A stretch of DNA of 64,000 nucleotides, taken from NCBI RefSeq assembly GCF_030272615.1, contig NC_081406.1, positions 485,119,900-485,183,899 on the forward strand. The letters run 5' to 3'. Below, one piece after another: positions 1 to 11,872 of the stretch. The notes below the pieces were generated by a model that was given only the letters and a program-made list of their open reading frames with translations, searched no databases and was not told the origin of the DNA. Each line of letters opens with the position of its first letter. The first letter of the stretch is position 1. The translations under genes and the position numbers were made by a program. The stretch comes from Cryptomeria japonica (taxonomy: Eukaryota > Streptophyta > Pinopsida > Cupressales > Cupressaceae).

Positions 1-1412
1 CATTACATGCAAAGAAGTAACCAAAGAAGGAAGACTTATTACTTACAAATATATTTTGCCAAACATGAGGTGATCTTACTGGTTTGGAATCTCCATTTCT
101 TCTTCTCCGGGGATGGATCCTTGGTTGTCCACTTTCTGCAGTCCTTCCTTCTAATCTCTTCCACACTTGTCTTGACTTGGGATTAGCAGCATTCCTTTTT
201 CTTCTACTAGTCGGAGGTCTTCTATGTTGTCTTCTTCTCAAGTTCTTACTTTGGGTGAAGCTGCCTTCTCCCATCTTTCCTTTTCCTTTGGGATCTGCAT
301 TGTTTCTCCTTCTTCCAGCACTGGTCTTCATCCTTAGCTTCATATCTTCACTAGTTGTAGTCAGGTCAACCTTCTTCCTTGGAGCATTTTTAACTGTGAA
401 GGTCTGACTCTTGCCATTTCCATTTGAGGAGACAAATTTAATATCTTTGTGGGAGGTCTCCTTGCTTGTAGATAATTCACCGATACCACATCCTAATCCT
501 CCGGTATCCTTGGAATGGTTTTTCTTCTTCAACATCTTATCTAAGGCATCACTGTTGCCATCAAACCAGATTCTTACCTTGAGCTCATCTTGACATTTTT
601 CAAGGTCATTTAGGAGATTCTCCATTTCTCCTACTAGTTTCTTATATTCTTTATCTTTTGCCTCTAGCTCATATGCTAGATCTTTACACCTTCATTCCTT
701 GGTGTCCTCTTGTTGAGTCTTCAACTCTGAGATACATTTCTCAGATACTTAAAGGCATTTGATTAACTGGTTTAGTTCCACAACTACAACATTCTTGAAT
801 AACTTGTATTCATTCCTCACTCTACTAAGTTCTTCAAGTGCACTTACAAATTCTCCTTCAAGATCAACTTATGCTTCTTCTTCTTCTTCTTTGTCTTCTC
901 CTTCACTATCACCGTCAAACACATCTTGTCGGTAGGAATGATCTGCATGATCATTCTCAGATGTGTGCCTCCCATCTTTTGATTCTTGAGCCATGAAGAG
1001 GTGAGTTTCTTCTACATCATTTTCATTGCTGCTAACATATCTATCTTCATTTGAAGACTCATGTGTTACATTTTCCTTCTTCCTTCCACAAATCGATTCT
1101 GTAGTGCTAGGCTCATTTCCATAGAGCTTCTTTAATCTATCCCATAGGCTCTTTGTCAATTTGCATCTATCTAGTTGTGAGGAAATATCATCTGAGAGCC
1201 CACGGAGTATAATATTCATTGCATCAGTATCTTCTTTCTACTTCTGGATCGGTGGGAGGATTGACTTGACTAGGACAACCATTTACAACCGACATCAACA
1301 CATCAAACCCTAAAGAGGATAGGTAGACTTCCATCCTATAACTCGAAATAGAATAATTTGAACCATCAAAAACTAGAGTAGGGGTTGACACTAAACAAAC
1401 CATTGTGTTCAA
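1..1412 (-). pseudogene. Copia gag of element C, broken (C-terminal part runs off the window)
   Basis: This is the capsid/nucleocapsid polyprotein of a minus-strand Copia element, which would package the element RNA in the cytoplasm. Translation from 1412 opens with a typical Copia gag start (FDGSNYSISSYRMEVYLSSL) and continues, after one frameshift near 1222, with the helical block LSDDISSQLDRCKLTKSLWD (UBN2-type gag). An acidic stretch (residues EGEDKEEEEEA, near 870) is followed by a Glu/Lys-rich coiled coil read from about 870 down to 560, with further in-frame stops near 750 and 690. The rest is basic and Lys/Arg-rich and leaves the window at base 1. I see no zinc knuckle inside the window. 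The gene starts about 50 bp downstream of a primer-binding site and 5' LTR, as expected. Non-functional here. Confidence 0.8.
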
Positions 1413-1460
1413 ATACTAGAATCTACCCAAGTTGGAGAAAGCTTATCACCCAAGAACCTA

Positions 1461-1473
1461 GGCTCTGATACCA
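1461..1473 (-). other. Primer-binding site of element C (initiator tRNA-Met)
   Basis: On the minus strand this reads TGGTATCAGAGCC, the complement of the 3' end of plant initiator tRNA-Met. It lies 2 bp inside the LTR, whose plus-strand edge starts TG at 1476. Confidence 0.9.
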
Positions 1474-1475
1474 AT

Positions 1476-1963
1476 TGTTGAACACAAGATGCCACTGAGA
1501 AGGGGGGTGAATAAATGGTTTTCAAACTTTTCCCTTTTCTATCCTATGTGTACATACCGGTTAACAGATCTAACATAAAGAAAACATATTGGTTAGATGG
1601 GAGGATGGCACAAATGCAACCACATATAAAAGGGACATCAAATAACACTAGATGTATGAGGAAAACCCAAGATGGGAAAAACCTTGGTGAGAAATGCTAC
1701 TGGAGTCTACTGCTCCAATCCAGCCTCAAAATGAAACATTCGGTTACAACATTTAGGGCACCAACTCAGTGATTACAAGATCATATAATAAGTACAAATG
1801 TAATCTCCTTGTTACAAATGAACTTTCTAACTCTCATGCAAGTCTCTCCACCTATTCACCTCTATACAGATCTTTGTCGGTTTTCTGCTCACCTTCACTC
1901 TAGTGCAACCTTACCGGTTTAGCCTTATGCTTCTTCTCTGCTCTGCCTTTTCTTTGTTGACAC
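1476..1963 (-). mobile_element. 5' LTR of element C, U5-side part
   Basis: LTR of the minus-strand Copia element C, starting right after the primer-binding site. It holds the conserved LTR block at about 1658-1700 (GGTTTTTCCC on the element strand) and ACCGGT motifs near 1557 and 1913. It is interrupted at 1963 by element D and resumes at 8626, so the rejoined LTR is about 2.25 kb. The short ORFs in it on either strand look accidental. Confidence 0.8.
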
Positions 1964-2709
1964 TGTTAGGATTTCCAAAGATACTGAGAGGGGGGGACGA
2001 ATCAGTATCTGACCAATAATAATATTTTCTTAACTTATAACATGAAAAGCATATTAAGACTGTGTACCGGTAAACAAGAAATAATGTAGCAAATAAGAAT
2101 AACAACCACAACATGAAAAGAACATGAGGAAACCCGGTGTGGGAAAAACCTCGGTGGGATTTGTGACCCACAATATTCACTTACTGGCCAATAAGAGAAT
2201 ATTACTGCTACAATAGGGGCCTGAACATGTAGGAAGGCCAAGTGCCTAGAGCTCACTACTCAATTACAAAAGAAGTCACACTGACTTACAAAAATGGATT
2301 ATACTAATCCAATGTCTTGTAATGCTTCAGATTAGCATCTGCTATGCCAGATTCAGTACCAATTTAAGCTCTACTACATACATAAACCCTTAACCAATAA
2401 TTCGCATAATAGGTCTGCTACCTTCTATCTTTCGCATCATGCCCTAACATATATGAAATGATCTACAATGATCCCATATATATATGAGTCATATTACAAT
2501 CCGCCATGTCGACTTACAAAATACATTAATACAAAATTGTTGTTGGCCAGGGTGCCGGTAATCTTCCTTTTCGGTGTCGGTGTTTTGTATGTCGGTGTAG
2601 ATGCCGGTTCTTGTGTTTGTCTGCTGATATCACATGATTGTAAGGTTTCCATCAATGACAATACCTTCAATCACCTACAATATCTCATTGGAGTGTGAAT
2701 TTGCCAACA
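1964..2709 (-). repeat. 3' LTR of element D
   Basis: Starts TGTTAGGATT and ends TTGCCAACA on the plus strand, so the element reads TGTTGGCA...CCTAACA. It matches 7825-8620 along its length but is about 50 bp shorter, from two small deletions (near 2127 and 2516). It carries the conserved block (2126-2174) and several CCGGT motifs. Confidence 0.9.
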
Positions 2710-2722
2710 ATCTCCCCCTTTG
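2710..2722 (-). other. Polypurine tract of element D
   Basis: On the element strand this is CAAAGGGGGAGAT directly before the LTR. It is the plus-strand primer site. Two more C-rich copies (near 2815 and 2863 on the plus strand) lie a little further inside. Confidence 0.85.
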
Positions 2723-2901
2723 GCATTGATGGCAACACTCATGAGAAAAATTCAAGAATGTATCCAAAAATTGAAGTTCAATTTTTTTGCCAAAAACTGT
2801 ACCAGATGTGTGCTCCCCCTGAGTAGATGATCTCTATTTTTTATTTTTCTCATCTCTACTACTCCCCCTTTTACATCAATGATAAAGGTTGTCATTCACT
2901 T

Positions 2902-5900
2902 TCAGTGGAGTCCTGCCCGGATTCTTGTAACCGGTGGGTTACAAGAATCCAAAATATCTATCAAAACCAAATTTAAACCATTACTGAATGATTTGTTGTC
3001 TTTTAGTGCCTCTTGAGTTCTCTGCACTATACCAGTGAGTATATGCATTTGCTCTTCCGGTGTCTTTAGTCCGGGAACTAGAGCCTCAAATATATCTTTT
3101 CTCAAAGAAATGAGGTAATCTAGTTTTGGACCAAGTCTACATTTTAAGTCCTTTGCTTTATCCTTTATTCTTTCTTTGTCCTTCTCTAACTGCTTGATTT
3201 TCTCTTCTTGCTCTGCAATCTTCTTCTCTATCTCAAAAAATGAATCCGATGTACCTATCAGATTGTCAGCAATATTGTTAATCTTATCTTGTGCTTTGCT
3301 GATTTCCTTGTCTAGATCTTCTGTTAAATATTTGTTTTACAAGAATCTCTATATAGTTTCTTGAAGTCAAAATTATCTCTCCAAGTTCTGGTAATAATGT
3401 TTCCATTTTCTCCTTATTCTTCTTCACAATTTCCTCAAGGAATTTCTCTTTTTCTTTAATCATTATTTCCTTGAATGTGTCCTCATTTATTTGATCAATA
3501 GTCAATATGTTGCCAGTGATGAACTTAGATAATGTGTCTAGTTGACCTAAAGAATATTTGTTATCTACAATACACTTTGGTGCTATCAGTTTAAGAATGA
3601 GAATTGTGTCATCAATAGCCTTATAGGCTTGTGCATTACACTCTGTGATCTTCTTTATTGAATCCAATAAGACCTCTGTTACATTTGTAGGTATGAATTC
3701 TTCCATAGAAGTACCAGATGTTTGTCCAACTATCTTCACAATAGCCATACTATCAGTTGTAGTAATCACCTTACTTGGTTCGACCTTTGGTAGGTTAGTT
3801 TGTGTTTGCATTTCTACAAACAAAGGTTTAGGCTTTTCAGCTTTGGCCGGTGGCATTGTTTCTGTCTGAACTTGTGTCTCAACCTGTACCTGTTCCGGTT
3901 TCTCTATTTGTGTCTCAGAAGGTTTCTCTGAGCTATCAACTACTGATTTTTCAAATGTAATCTCAGTTTGTACCTCTGTACTTTCCTTAGCTGGTTCTTC
4001 TGATGTTTTGCCAGTTGTATCTATTGGTTTCTCAGTGGTATCCTCTTCCGGTTGCTCTGTCTGAGTAGGTTTTTCTATGTTTATATTCACAGTGTCATTT
4101 ACCTCAACCTCAACATCTGCAGCCGGTGACTTAGTAGTCACACCTATCTTCTTGTCCTCAGTGGTTTCTCTGTCAACCACGACATTTACTTCTTGAGTAT
4201 CAATATTCACAGTGTACAAAACTTCAGACTCAGGATTTGTATCCTCTAATGGAGTCTCCATACTCTCAGTGGCTGGTTGAATATCAGTAGTATCTACTGG
4301 TGGAGTATCCAAAGGAGGTGGGGTTAAGTTATCAGTTATTTTCAGGCTTGGAGGTCCACCTACCTTACCTTTCCCCTTATCCCTGTCATTTTGGTATACT
4401 TTAATAGTCTTTGGTTTGAGCATTTCTTCCTGTTTTTCTTTTTCCACAAAGAATATATCCCATGCATCTGTTGTTTCCTTAGAGACTTCATTCACTCTAC
4501 CTGCCATTAGTGCTACGTGCTGGTGAGCAGTGGAGAATACTGTCTGATTTGCTTCACTGATTAGTTTATCTATTTCATCAGGTGAGTTGACTGGATGTAC
4601 TGTAAGTAATTTTTCAATTTTAATTTTCTTGTCCAGCTCAACGATGGCTAACCTTCTAGCTTCTAATCTCCTATAAAGATCATTTGGTATTTCATCAAAA
4701 ACTTCCATCAAAAATTTCTTATATATATCCAAGTGTAAGATTACACTGTTCTCTATGCTTTCCTTTTCATCTGCAGATAGTGTGTTGTATATTTTGTTGA
4801 TTTTCTTCAATTTACCATCTTCGATTATTTCACTTAGAAGTTTATCCAGTGGAGTAATATCTTGTTTTACTTTTCTTTTCTTCTTGGGTGTCAACTTCTT
4901 TTTCACTAGAGGCCTCACTGCCTTTTGTTTTTGTCTTGTTTTCCTGGGTGTAGGTGAGGGTACTGGTGAGGGTTTTCTTTTCCTTTCTACCCTTTTAAAT
5001 ACCATTGGCATATCACTCTCAGAAGAAGTTCCAACCGGTGAAAGATGAGCTTCTGGTTGAGGTCCTTCCAACTCACTTTCCTTTATACCAATTTGCTTCA
5101 AAACATCTTCCTTAATTGCTTTAGCCTGCTGGGTTCCTTTTCTTACTATTTCTTCGACCTTCTTAACCCTTTTTCTAGAATGAATTCCACTCTCAATCAT
5201 TTCAGCATTACCAAAAACTTTCTCAGTGGGTTCCTTTGGTGCTTCAAGGAGGGCTTTTGCATAAGTTTCAATAATATTGTCATCTGTTTCATAGCCCATT
5301 TCAGTTACCCAGATAGTTCTAGGGACAACTGCCTCCATCCATATTTCATCCTTTTTAATTACAAAACAAAATTCTTTCTGATACTTGTCCACAATAGCTT
5401 GTGACAACCTTAGTCTAGTTTTCATTCAAGCCTTCAGTGCTTGAAAATATTCATTTAGGTTTTTCTCCCTATTTTCTCCCATGTTGTTTAGTAGATCCAA
5501 TAGTTGCTTTCCTACCGGTATGTCAAAGCCAAAATCTCTTGCACCAATATCGAGTACTTGTTTAGTTATGTACAACATTAGACAAACAAGCAAATTTCCA
5601 AATCTGAATGTTCCTTTCTTATCTCCTTTAATCTTCCCCAGATTGTCTATCAATTCATCTTTGAGCCATTCACATACATCTATTCTTGCATTATCATTAA
5701 CCATGTCATAAGCACTTTAATACATAGGCTAGAAATTGAGTTCAACCTATTTTCATGTGTAGCTTTGTAGCCTAAGATCATACTGATAAATCTCACATTT
5801 ATGTCCTTTACATCATTTACCCTTAAAGACCTTTTGTTGGATGTTGCACCGGTTAGGTTTATCACTATGTCATTTGAGACCTTCTTTGTTTTGTCAGGTC

Positions 5901-6335
5901 TGCTACCAGTGGAAGGTAACCCTATTACTGCCTTAACGACTTCCTTTGTGATTTTATGAATTGTATCCAACCAGAAGAGACTCTACTTAGCATAATCCTT
6001 ATAATATCCTTGGGAAAATCCAGGATACTAAGGATTTTAGTAAAACCTAGGGTTTCCACTATCTTATGTTTCATCTTGATATTTCCAAATTCATCACAAA
6101 TCATAGTGCTATACATGTATTTGATCTCATCATCACCTAGTTCTTCTATATGACAATGTATATACATCTTAGGGTCTTCAGCATATACTACTCCCTTAGG
6201 AATTTGAGAAAATGCACCTATGCTATCATCTTTCTTTGCTATTTCAGGAACCAGTTTGAATATGGGTCTAGGGCGCTTAACAACCTCAACAACAGTAGGA
6301 TTTGCAATAAATTCAGGAGTGGATGAAGATGCCAT
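2902..6335 (-). pseudogene. Long cargo ORF of element D, unknown family
   Basis: One reading of about 1,145 codons from MASSSTPEFIANP at 6335 to the stop at 2902. It is broken by frameshifts near 5950, 5705 and 3330 and by one in-frame TGA at 5426; the longest open part is 3284-5425 (713 codons). Order of regions: an N-terminal helical part (6335-5430); a basic nuclear-localisation-like stretch (TPRKTRQKQKAVRPLVKKK, about 4960-4890); a helical block (about 4860-4440); an acidic Thr/Glu/Pro-rich linker (about 4370-3780); and a helical/coiled-coil C terminus (3740-2902). I see no DDE, YxDD or protease motif, signal peptide or clear membrane span. It sits where Sireviruses and Athila elements carry an extra envelope-like ORF. 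Element K (44027-45850) has a homologue in the same position. Function unknown; not an obvious envelope. Confidence 0.75.
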
Positions 6336-6679
6336 AGCTATAAATACCTTAATATGAGTTTAGGATGAGTGCTTTGATGAACTGCTTCACTTTTTTGCTA
6401 AGGATGCCTTTGCTCAAGAATTTTCACACTCTCGAAGGTTTGAATGCTCGATGAATGAAAAAGGAGCCAAAACATTTTCTTTATAATGTTATTTTCTCCA
6501 ACTACCACATTTAATGCTCACCGATTAAGTCATAACTTAACTCATCTGCCAGTATAGAAGTAATTTCAACTTCTCACCATCAGTCGAGGGAATAATAGCA
6601 TGTTTTTCATTTTGTTGCTAAACCTCCAAAGGATTTTCCTTCAGTTAGATGAAGAGTCTCCTGCCGGTGGAGTGATACT

Positions 6680-7808
6680 CTATTCTACTGGTGGAGGGGT
6701 ATTCCCTTCAACATTCTGATCTGACTTTCTAATCCATTGTTTTGAGAATTCTTGCTTTACCTCTTCAACCTTTTCTTTACCTTTCAAACTAGGACCTTTG
6801 TTATTTTCCGGTGGGGACTTGCTTCTACAAAATTTTGCAATATGTCCAATTTTTCTATAGGCATAACAAGTCACATTTTTTTTCTGAATAGCTTTCCCAT
6901 ATCCTATGCCAGTATGTGTTCTACATTGATTAGATAAGTGTCCAGATCTTCCACAAACATAACATCTTACATTCATTCTGCAATTTTCTGAATTATGACC
7001 AACTTTGTTGCATTTAGAACATTGATCAGTGGGTGTATTAGTGTTCTAATAATTTCTAGATCTACACTGATTTTCTCTCTGACCATACTTGTTACAGTTA
7101 AAGCATTTCCCATTGAATTTGTAAGCATTAGGTTGTCTTACCGGTTCGCTATGATCATAATTGTTTGCAGTACTAGAGCTTTCACCAGTTTCAAAGCCAA
7201 GGCCATTTGTATCACCATTAGGTTTCTGATTCTTCAACATGTCACCAAGTTCTTCTGAACTTTTCTTGAATTTCTCCTTGTGTTGATTTGCAGCAGTTAG
7301 TTCATTCTCCAAGATTCCTTTCTGTCTTATGAGTTCAATTCTATCATTTTGTGTGTGCATCAAATCTGTCTTCAACATATCATTTTCATGATTGAGTCTT
7401 GTGTTTTCATTTCCAACATCATTTAGTCTTCTAGTCAAGTCATCTTCCTTCTTCTTTTTGTCTTCAATTTCTTTACAAAACCTCATAGTCATATCTTGCA
7501 TCTCATTTTTTGTTGTACAGTTATCTTGTCTCAGCTTGTTTACAAAATCATTAAGAGTTTCCTTTTCATCTTCCTCTTTCTGCATCTTCTCACAAAGTTC
7601 TCTTCTTTTATTCCTTGCTATAGTGTAATTTTATTGAAGTGCTTGAATAATATCCTGAGCATCCTTCAGATCATCCTCAAGTTTGATATTTTTCACCTTT
7701 TCTACATCATAGTCTGAAAGAGCTATTTCCAATTACTTTCTCAAGTTTTCTATCTCTACTGGTGACAAGATCTTCCTCAAGCTGTTAGGCTTTTGAAAAT
7801 CGAGGACC
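6680..7808 (-). pseudogene. Gag-like coiled-coil protein with four zinc knuckles (element D)
   Basis: A single frame runs from just inside the primer-binding site to a stop at 6680, with in-frame stops at 7733 and about 7631 (TAA) and at 7046 (TAG) but no frameshift. The N-terminal gag domain seen in other Copia elements is absent. The protein begins in a long Lys/Glu/Asn coiled coil (about 7740-7250), then has four CCHC-type knuckles: CFNCNKYGQRENQC (degenerate), CSKCNKVGHNSENC, CYVCGRSGHLSNQC and CYAYRKIGHIAKFC (second Cys replaced by Tyr). It ends in a charged tail with a W-I-R-K-S-D motif. Zinc knuckles of this kind bind retroelement RNA. Element A has a similar array at 38985-39530. Confidence 0.8.
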
Positions 7809-7810
7809 AA

Positions 7811-7822
7811 GCTCTGATACCA
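7811..7822 (-). other. Primer-binding site of element D
   Basis: Minus strand TGGTATCAGAGC, complementary to initiator tRNA-Met, 2 bp inside the 5' LTR that starts at 7825. Confidence 0.9.
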
Positions 7823-7824
7823 AT

Positions 7825-8620
7825 TGTTAGGATTCCCAAAGATACTGAGAGGGGGGGGTGAATCAGTATCTAACCGGTAATAATATTTTCTTAACTTATA
7901 ACATGAAAAGCATATTAAGACTGTGTACCGGTAAACCAAAAATAATGCAACAAATAAGAATAACAACCACAACATGAAAAGCACACCATAACACAATGTT
8001 TTAATGAGGAAAACTGGTGTGGGAAAAACCTTGGTGGGATTTGTGACCCACAATATTCACTTACTGGCCAATAAGAGAATATTACTGCTACAATAGTGCC
8101 CTACACATGCAGGAAGGCCAAGTGCCTAGAGCTCACTGCTCAATTACAAAAGAAGTCATACTGACTTACAAAAATGGATTATACTAATCCAATTTCTTGT
8201 ACTACTTCAGATTAGCATCTGCTATGCCAGATTCAGTACTGGTTTAAGCTTTGCTACATACATAAACCCTTAACCAATAATTTGCATAATAGGTCTGCTA
8301 CCTTCTATCTTTTGCATCATACCCTAACATATATGAAATGATCTACAATGATCTCATACATATATGAGTCATATTACAATCTGTCATGTCAGCTTACAAA
8401 AGATTTTACAATTAATTACAAAATACATTAATACAAAATTGTTGTCGGCCAGGGTGCTAGTAATCTTCCTTTTCAGTCCTGATGTTCTGTATGCCAATGT
8501 AGAGTCTGTCGGTGCCGGTGCTTGTGTCTGTCTACCGGTATCACATGATTGTAAGGTTGCCATCAATAACAATACCTTCAATCACCTACAATATCTCATT
8601 GGAGTGTGCATTTGCCAACA
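7825..8620 (-). repeat. 5' LTR of element D
   Basis: Plus-strand edges TGTTAGGATTCCC and TTTGCCAACA. Matches 1964-2709 with scattered substitutions and two small length differences. The conserved LTR block is at about 8008-8055, and the C-rich stretch before the U5 end is at 7848-7860. Confidence 0.9.
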
Positions 8621-8625
8621 AACAC

Positions 8626-10383
8626 TCTGTTATGTCAGATGCACTACTGCTTGAAACCATCAGTACTCTTCACTTTGATCTTTGTTGGTTTTCTCCTTAC
8701 CGGTCAGGCTCTACTCAGATCTAACCTTGTCAGATCTTCATCAACACTCCTACAACATGAATACACTTTTTGTTCCTTTTTTCAAGTTCTAGCATCACCG
8801 GTTCACACCTCTGCTACTCACTTTGTAGTTAATCAGTAACTCTGATCTTTCTGGTTAAGCCACTACTAAACCCTCTCACTGGTTATACCTCCAACACTCA
8901 GTCTTTATGATCTTGGATGAAGTCTCTGACTAGTTGGCTCTTTGTTTTTCTTTCACTCTCAATCGTTCATCATCTATCCTGCAACATCATCGATCCTCTT
9001 GAGTCATGAGTTGGTATATTTATCTTTGAGTTTTCCTACCATGACCGACATTCAAAAATCTAGCATGCTAGGGTTTCTTCATCGACCCTGAGGCAAACCA
9101 AATCCAATCATATCTTCATCTAGAGATTGACCACCTACAACGGATCAATCAAACTCCACCAATCCTGCTGCATTCATAACATGTTTGCCCTATTTGGAAA
9201 ACACGACACCCCTTTCGATCTGCACTTATCAAACACCTTTGAAGCGATCATGCAGATAACTTCACCTACCGTGGTCAGCACCCAGTCACTCGGCCTCAAT
9301 CAAGAAGTCATCAAATCAAATCACTATCATCTGATCAGTCTCGAGCCACACCCTTTTGCTCTCAATTTGTGAAACACGCTATCGACATTAATATCAACCA
9401 GTCACCACCTACTTCACGAACAATGCACGATCAATTGGTTTGACACTTGGAATCCACATGGTGTCTCTATCGACATCTACCTTTTCTAAGTCTTCCGAGT
9501 CAATTTAAACAAGATCATTGACCAACCACACAACCACGTTCATCTACCAGCTCGCAAACTCTACCGGTTATACCCTAACCGGTCTGTCTTCAATATTTCA
9601 CTTTGCTTCTCTTCTGGTGGAGCACCTAAACCGGTCAACACACTTGTCAACCTACCTCATGCACATCTTCAATAGATGGGAGCCTTTCACTTCTGCACCT
9701 ATGCTCTCTTTACCGATGGACATACTTACCAGTAACCACCTTGATGACACCATGCCATCAACCATCAACAATGTCCATTTGTCTGCATCTGTGGCAACAC
9801 TTTTCTCCTTCTTCAATCTAGTTACACCCTCTGTCTACATCCAGTTCAACTTTGCCTTCTTCATCAATAGATCAGTTCTCCTATCAACTAGTTTGTCAAA
9901 GTGGCAAACCTATCCATCCTTCTTTGTACCGACAACTCATCATGTCTGCCCTTGATGATCCGGTGCACACTCACTGTCAGTCTTCTCTTCACCCTATGAT
10001 ATCTTCTTCATTTAGTGACTGCATCTTTGTTTGGTGGGAGTCTCATTGTTCCACATCTAAACATCCAATAGCATACCGATTTCCACTTCTTCATTAGCTC
10101 ACCCTACTTGCTCACTTGCCGCTTGGAAACAATGCACTGCAAACATATCCTTTACTAGTTGTTATCCAATACCAGTGTCTAGTCGGTATGCCTTCAATAC
10201 AAGTCAACACTAACCTATGTACTAATGAATCAAATGATCATTATGCTGGATGGCATTCTCTTCCTTACCGGTGACCTTCCATGCTAGTTGACATCAATGA
10301 CACCATTTCTGGTATGCATCAATGACAACACTACTCATCAAACTCCCATACCGGTTGACATCAATGACAACACAATGCCAACA
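8626..10383 (-). mobile_element. 5' LTR of element C, U3-side part
   Basis: Continuation of the LTR broken at 1963. It ends on the plus strand in TGCCAACA, the terminal sequence shared by the LTRs of D, G and K. It is rich in ACCGGT/CCGGTT (for example near 8699, 8797, 9560, 9578, 9631, 10266 and 10351) and in TGACATCAATGACA motifs. The plus-strand ORFs of 60-145 codons (9127-10097) have low-complexity content and no family resemblance. Base 10384 resumes the reverse transcriptase of element B. Confidence 0.75.
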
Positions 10384-11583
10384 ATGTGCATTTCTCAATG
10401 GAGACCTTGAAGAAGAAGTTTATATTGAGCATCCTAACGGATTTTCTTTATCAAAAGACAAAGACATGGTTTGTAGATTGAAGAAAGCTTTATATGGATT
10501 GAAATAAGCCCCTGGAGCATGGTATGCTAGATTAGATAAATATCTTTCTAAGCTCGGTTTTAGCAAAGGTAATGTTGATAGTAACTTATATTATAATATT
10601 GAGCATGATGACATACTACTCATTGAAGTCTTTGTTGATGATATCATTTTTGGAGGAGAAGAAAGTCTATGCATGAAATTTGTTGATGATATGAAGATTG
10701 AATTTGAAATGTCTATGATTGGTGAGATGAAATTTTTATTAGGTTTACAAATTACTCAGATTGGCAAAAGTATTTTCATTTGTCAAACTAAGTATGTGAA
10801 GGAATTTCTTAAGAAATTCGAACTTGAAAATTCTAAACCTGTCGGTACTCCTATGATAATCGGTTACAAATTGTCAAAGGAAGATGAATCTCCTAGAGTG
10901 AATATAAGTAGATACAAATCAATGATTGGTGGATTATTGTACTTAACTTAAGCTAGACCTGATATAATGAATGTTGTTTGTATTGCTTCTAGATTTTAGT
11001 TAGATCCTAAAGGAACTCATGCTATTGTTGTTAAAAGGATATTTAGATATTTGGCAGGTATCACAAATTATTGGTTATGGTATCCAAAGGATGATGATTT
11101 AGACTATGTGCCTATACAAACTCTAATTGGGTAGGAGATATGGATGACCAAAATAGAACTATAGGTAGTGCATTCTTTTTTGGGAAGAAATTAGTTTCAT
11201 GTCTTAGCAAGAAACAATCATGCACTTCATTATCTACTGTTGAAGCTGAATATGTAGTTGCTGCAACTAACTATACTGAAATCTTATGGATGAAACAAAT
11301 ATTGAAAGATATAAGGGTAATTTATGATGAGCCTATTGTTATTCACTATGATAATACTGTTGCTATCAATATATCAAAGGATATGGTATTTCATTCCAAA
11401 TCAAAACACATTTCTATAAGGTATAATTTCTTGAAAGATAAGGTTGAAGCAAAGGAAGTCGGATTGGTTTATGTGCCTACTAATGAATAGACTGTAGATA
11501 TTATAACAAAACCATTGCCTAAAAATACTTTTAAATATCTCAAAGATCAGCCGAGGGTTACCACCCCTCTAGAAGAGACTTAG
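10384..11583 (+). pseudogene. Copia reverse transcriptase and RNase H, 3' part of pol (element B)
   Basis: RVT_2-type reverse transcriptase, truncated by element C in the middle of the conserved AFLNG motif. Visible after that: [15 protein letters not shown], the catalytic VDD ([11 protein letters not shown], about 10630-10660), KFLLGLQI, GTPM and the LLYLT block. The Copia RNase H follows (SCTSLSTVEAEYVVAA, about 11220-11265; HYDNTVAINIS, about 11343). In-frame stops lie at 10505 and 10951, with more around 10998 and 11130, and there is a frameshift before 11140. The 5' part of this pol must lie left of the window, beyond element C. Confidence 0.9.
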
Positions 11584-11728
11584 AGATGCAGGGATGTATC
11601 AATCCAGTAAGCCTATCAGACATTTTTTCTGATTCGGTTGATGAGACGATGTTGCTGCTTAGGGGGAGTAGTCAGCTGTTTGGTTCAGTATTTTTGTTTG
11701 GCGGTACCCATCCTTTGTCATTGATGTC

Positions 11729-11740
11729 AAAGGGGGAGAT
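11729..11740 (+). other. Upstream polypurine-tract copy (element B)
   Basis: AAAGGGGGAGAT preceded by TTGTCATTGATGTC. It is a second copy of the tract 130 bp before the one that abuts the LTR. Multiple tracts are a known trait of Sirevirus-type Copia elements. Confidence 0.6.
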
Positions 11741-11860
11741 GGTGTTCATGTGAAAATTAGTTAATCAAAGTGGGAGATATATTTCAGATCAGTCTTTGGG
11801 AGATTGTTGGCATTCCTTGGCACTTGGATGATTTTCACATTCAGTGTTGCCATCAATGCC

Positions 11861-11872
11861 AAAGGGGGAGAT
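11861..11872 (+). other. Polypurine tract of element B
   Basis: AAAGGGGGAGAT directly before the LTR start TGTTGGCA and preceded by TTGCCATCAATGCC. Confidence 0.85.

Larger units (their letters stand above)
1964..8620 (-). mobile_element. Element D: minus-strand Copia-like LTR element without pol
   Basis: Complete LTR element with both LTRs, primer-binding site and polypurine tract, but no recognisable integrase, reverse transcriptase or RNase H between them. The internal region has a gag-like zinc-knuckle gene near the 5' end and a very long ORF next to the 3' LTR. It is flanked by gacac (1959-1963) and aacac (8621-8625), a 4/5-matching target duplication, and splits the LTR of element C. 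Because it lacks pol it would need enzymes supplied in trans; that is inference. Confidence 0.88.

Noticed and set aside
2902-6335. Calling the cargo ORF an envelope gene
   Set aside because: The position fits, but no signal peptide or convincing membrane segment is visible, and the basic and coiled-coil regions suggest an internal protein.
9127-10097. Several plus-strand ORFs of 60-145 codons
   Set aside because: They lie inside the LTR of element C, overlap in different frames, have no family resemblance and are CpG-poor LTR sequence.
1476-10383. Reading 1476-1963 and 8626-10383 as two different elements
   Set aside because: The break coincides with element D and its near-duplicate flanks (gacac/aacac), and the outer ends form TG...CA edges next to a primer-binding site. 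One split LTR is simpler, though I cannot align it to a second copy here.
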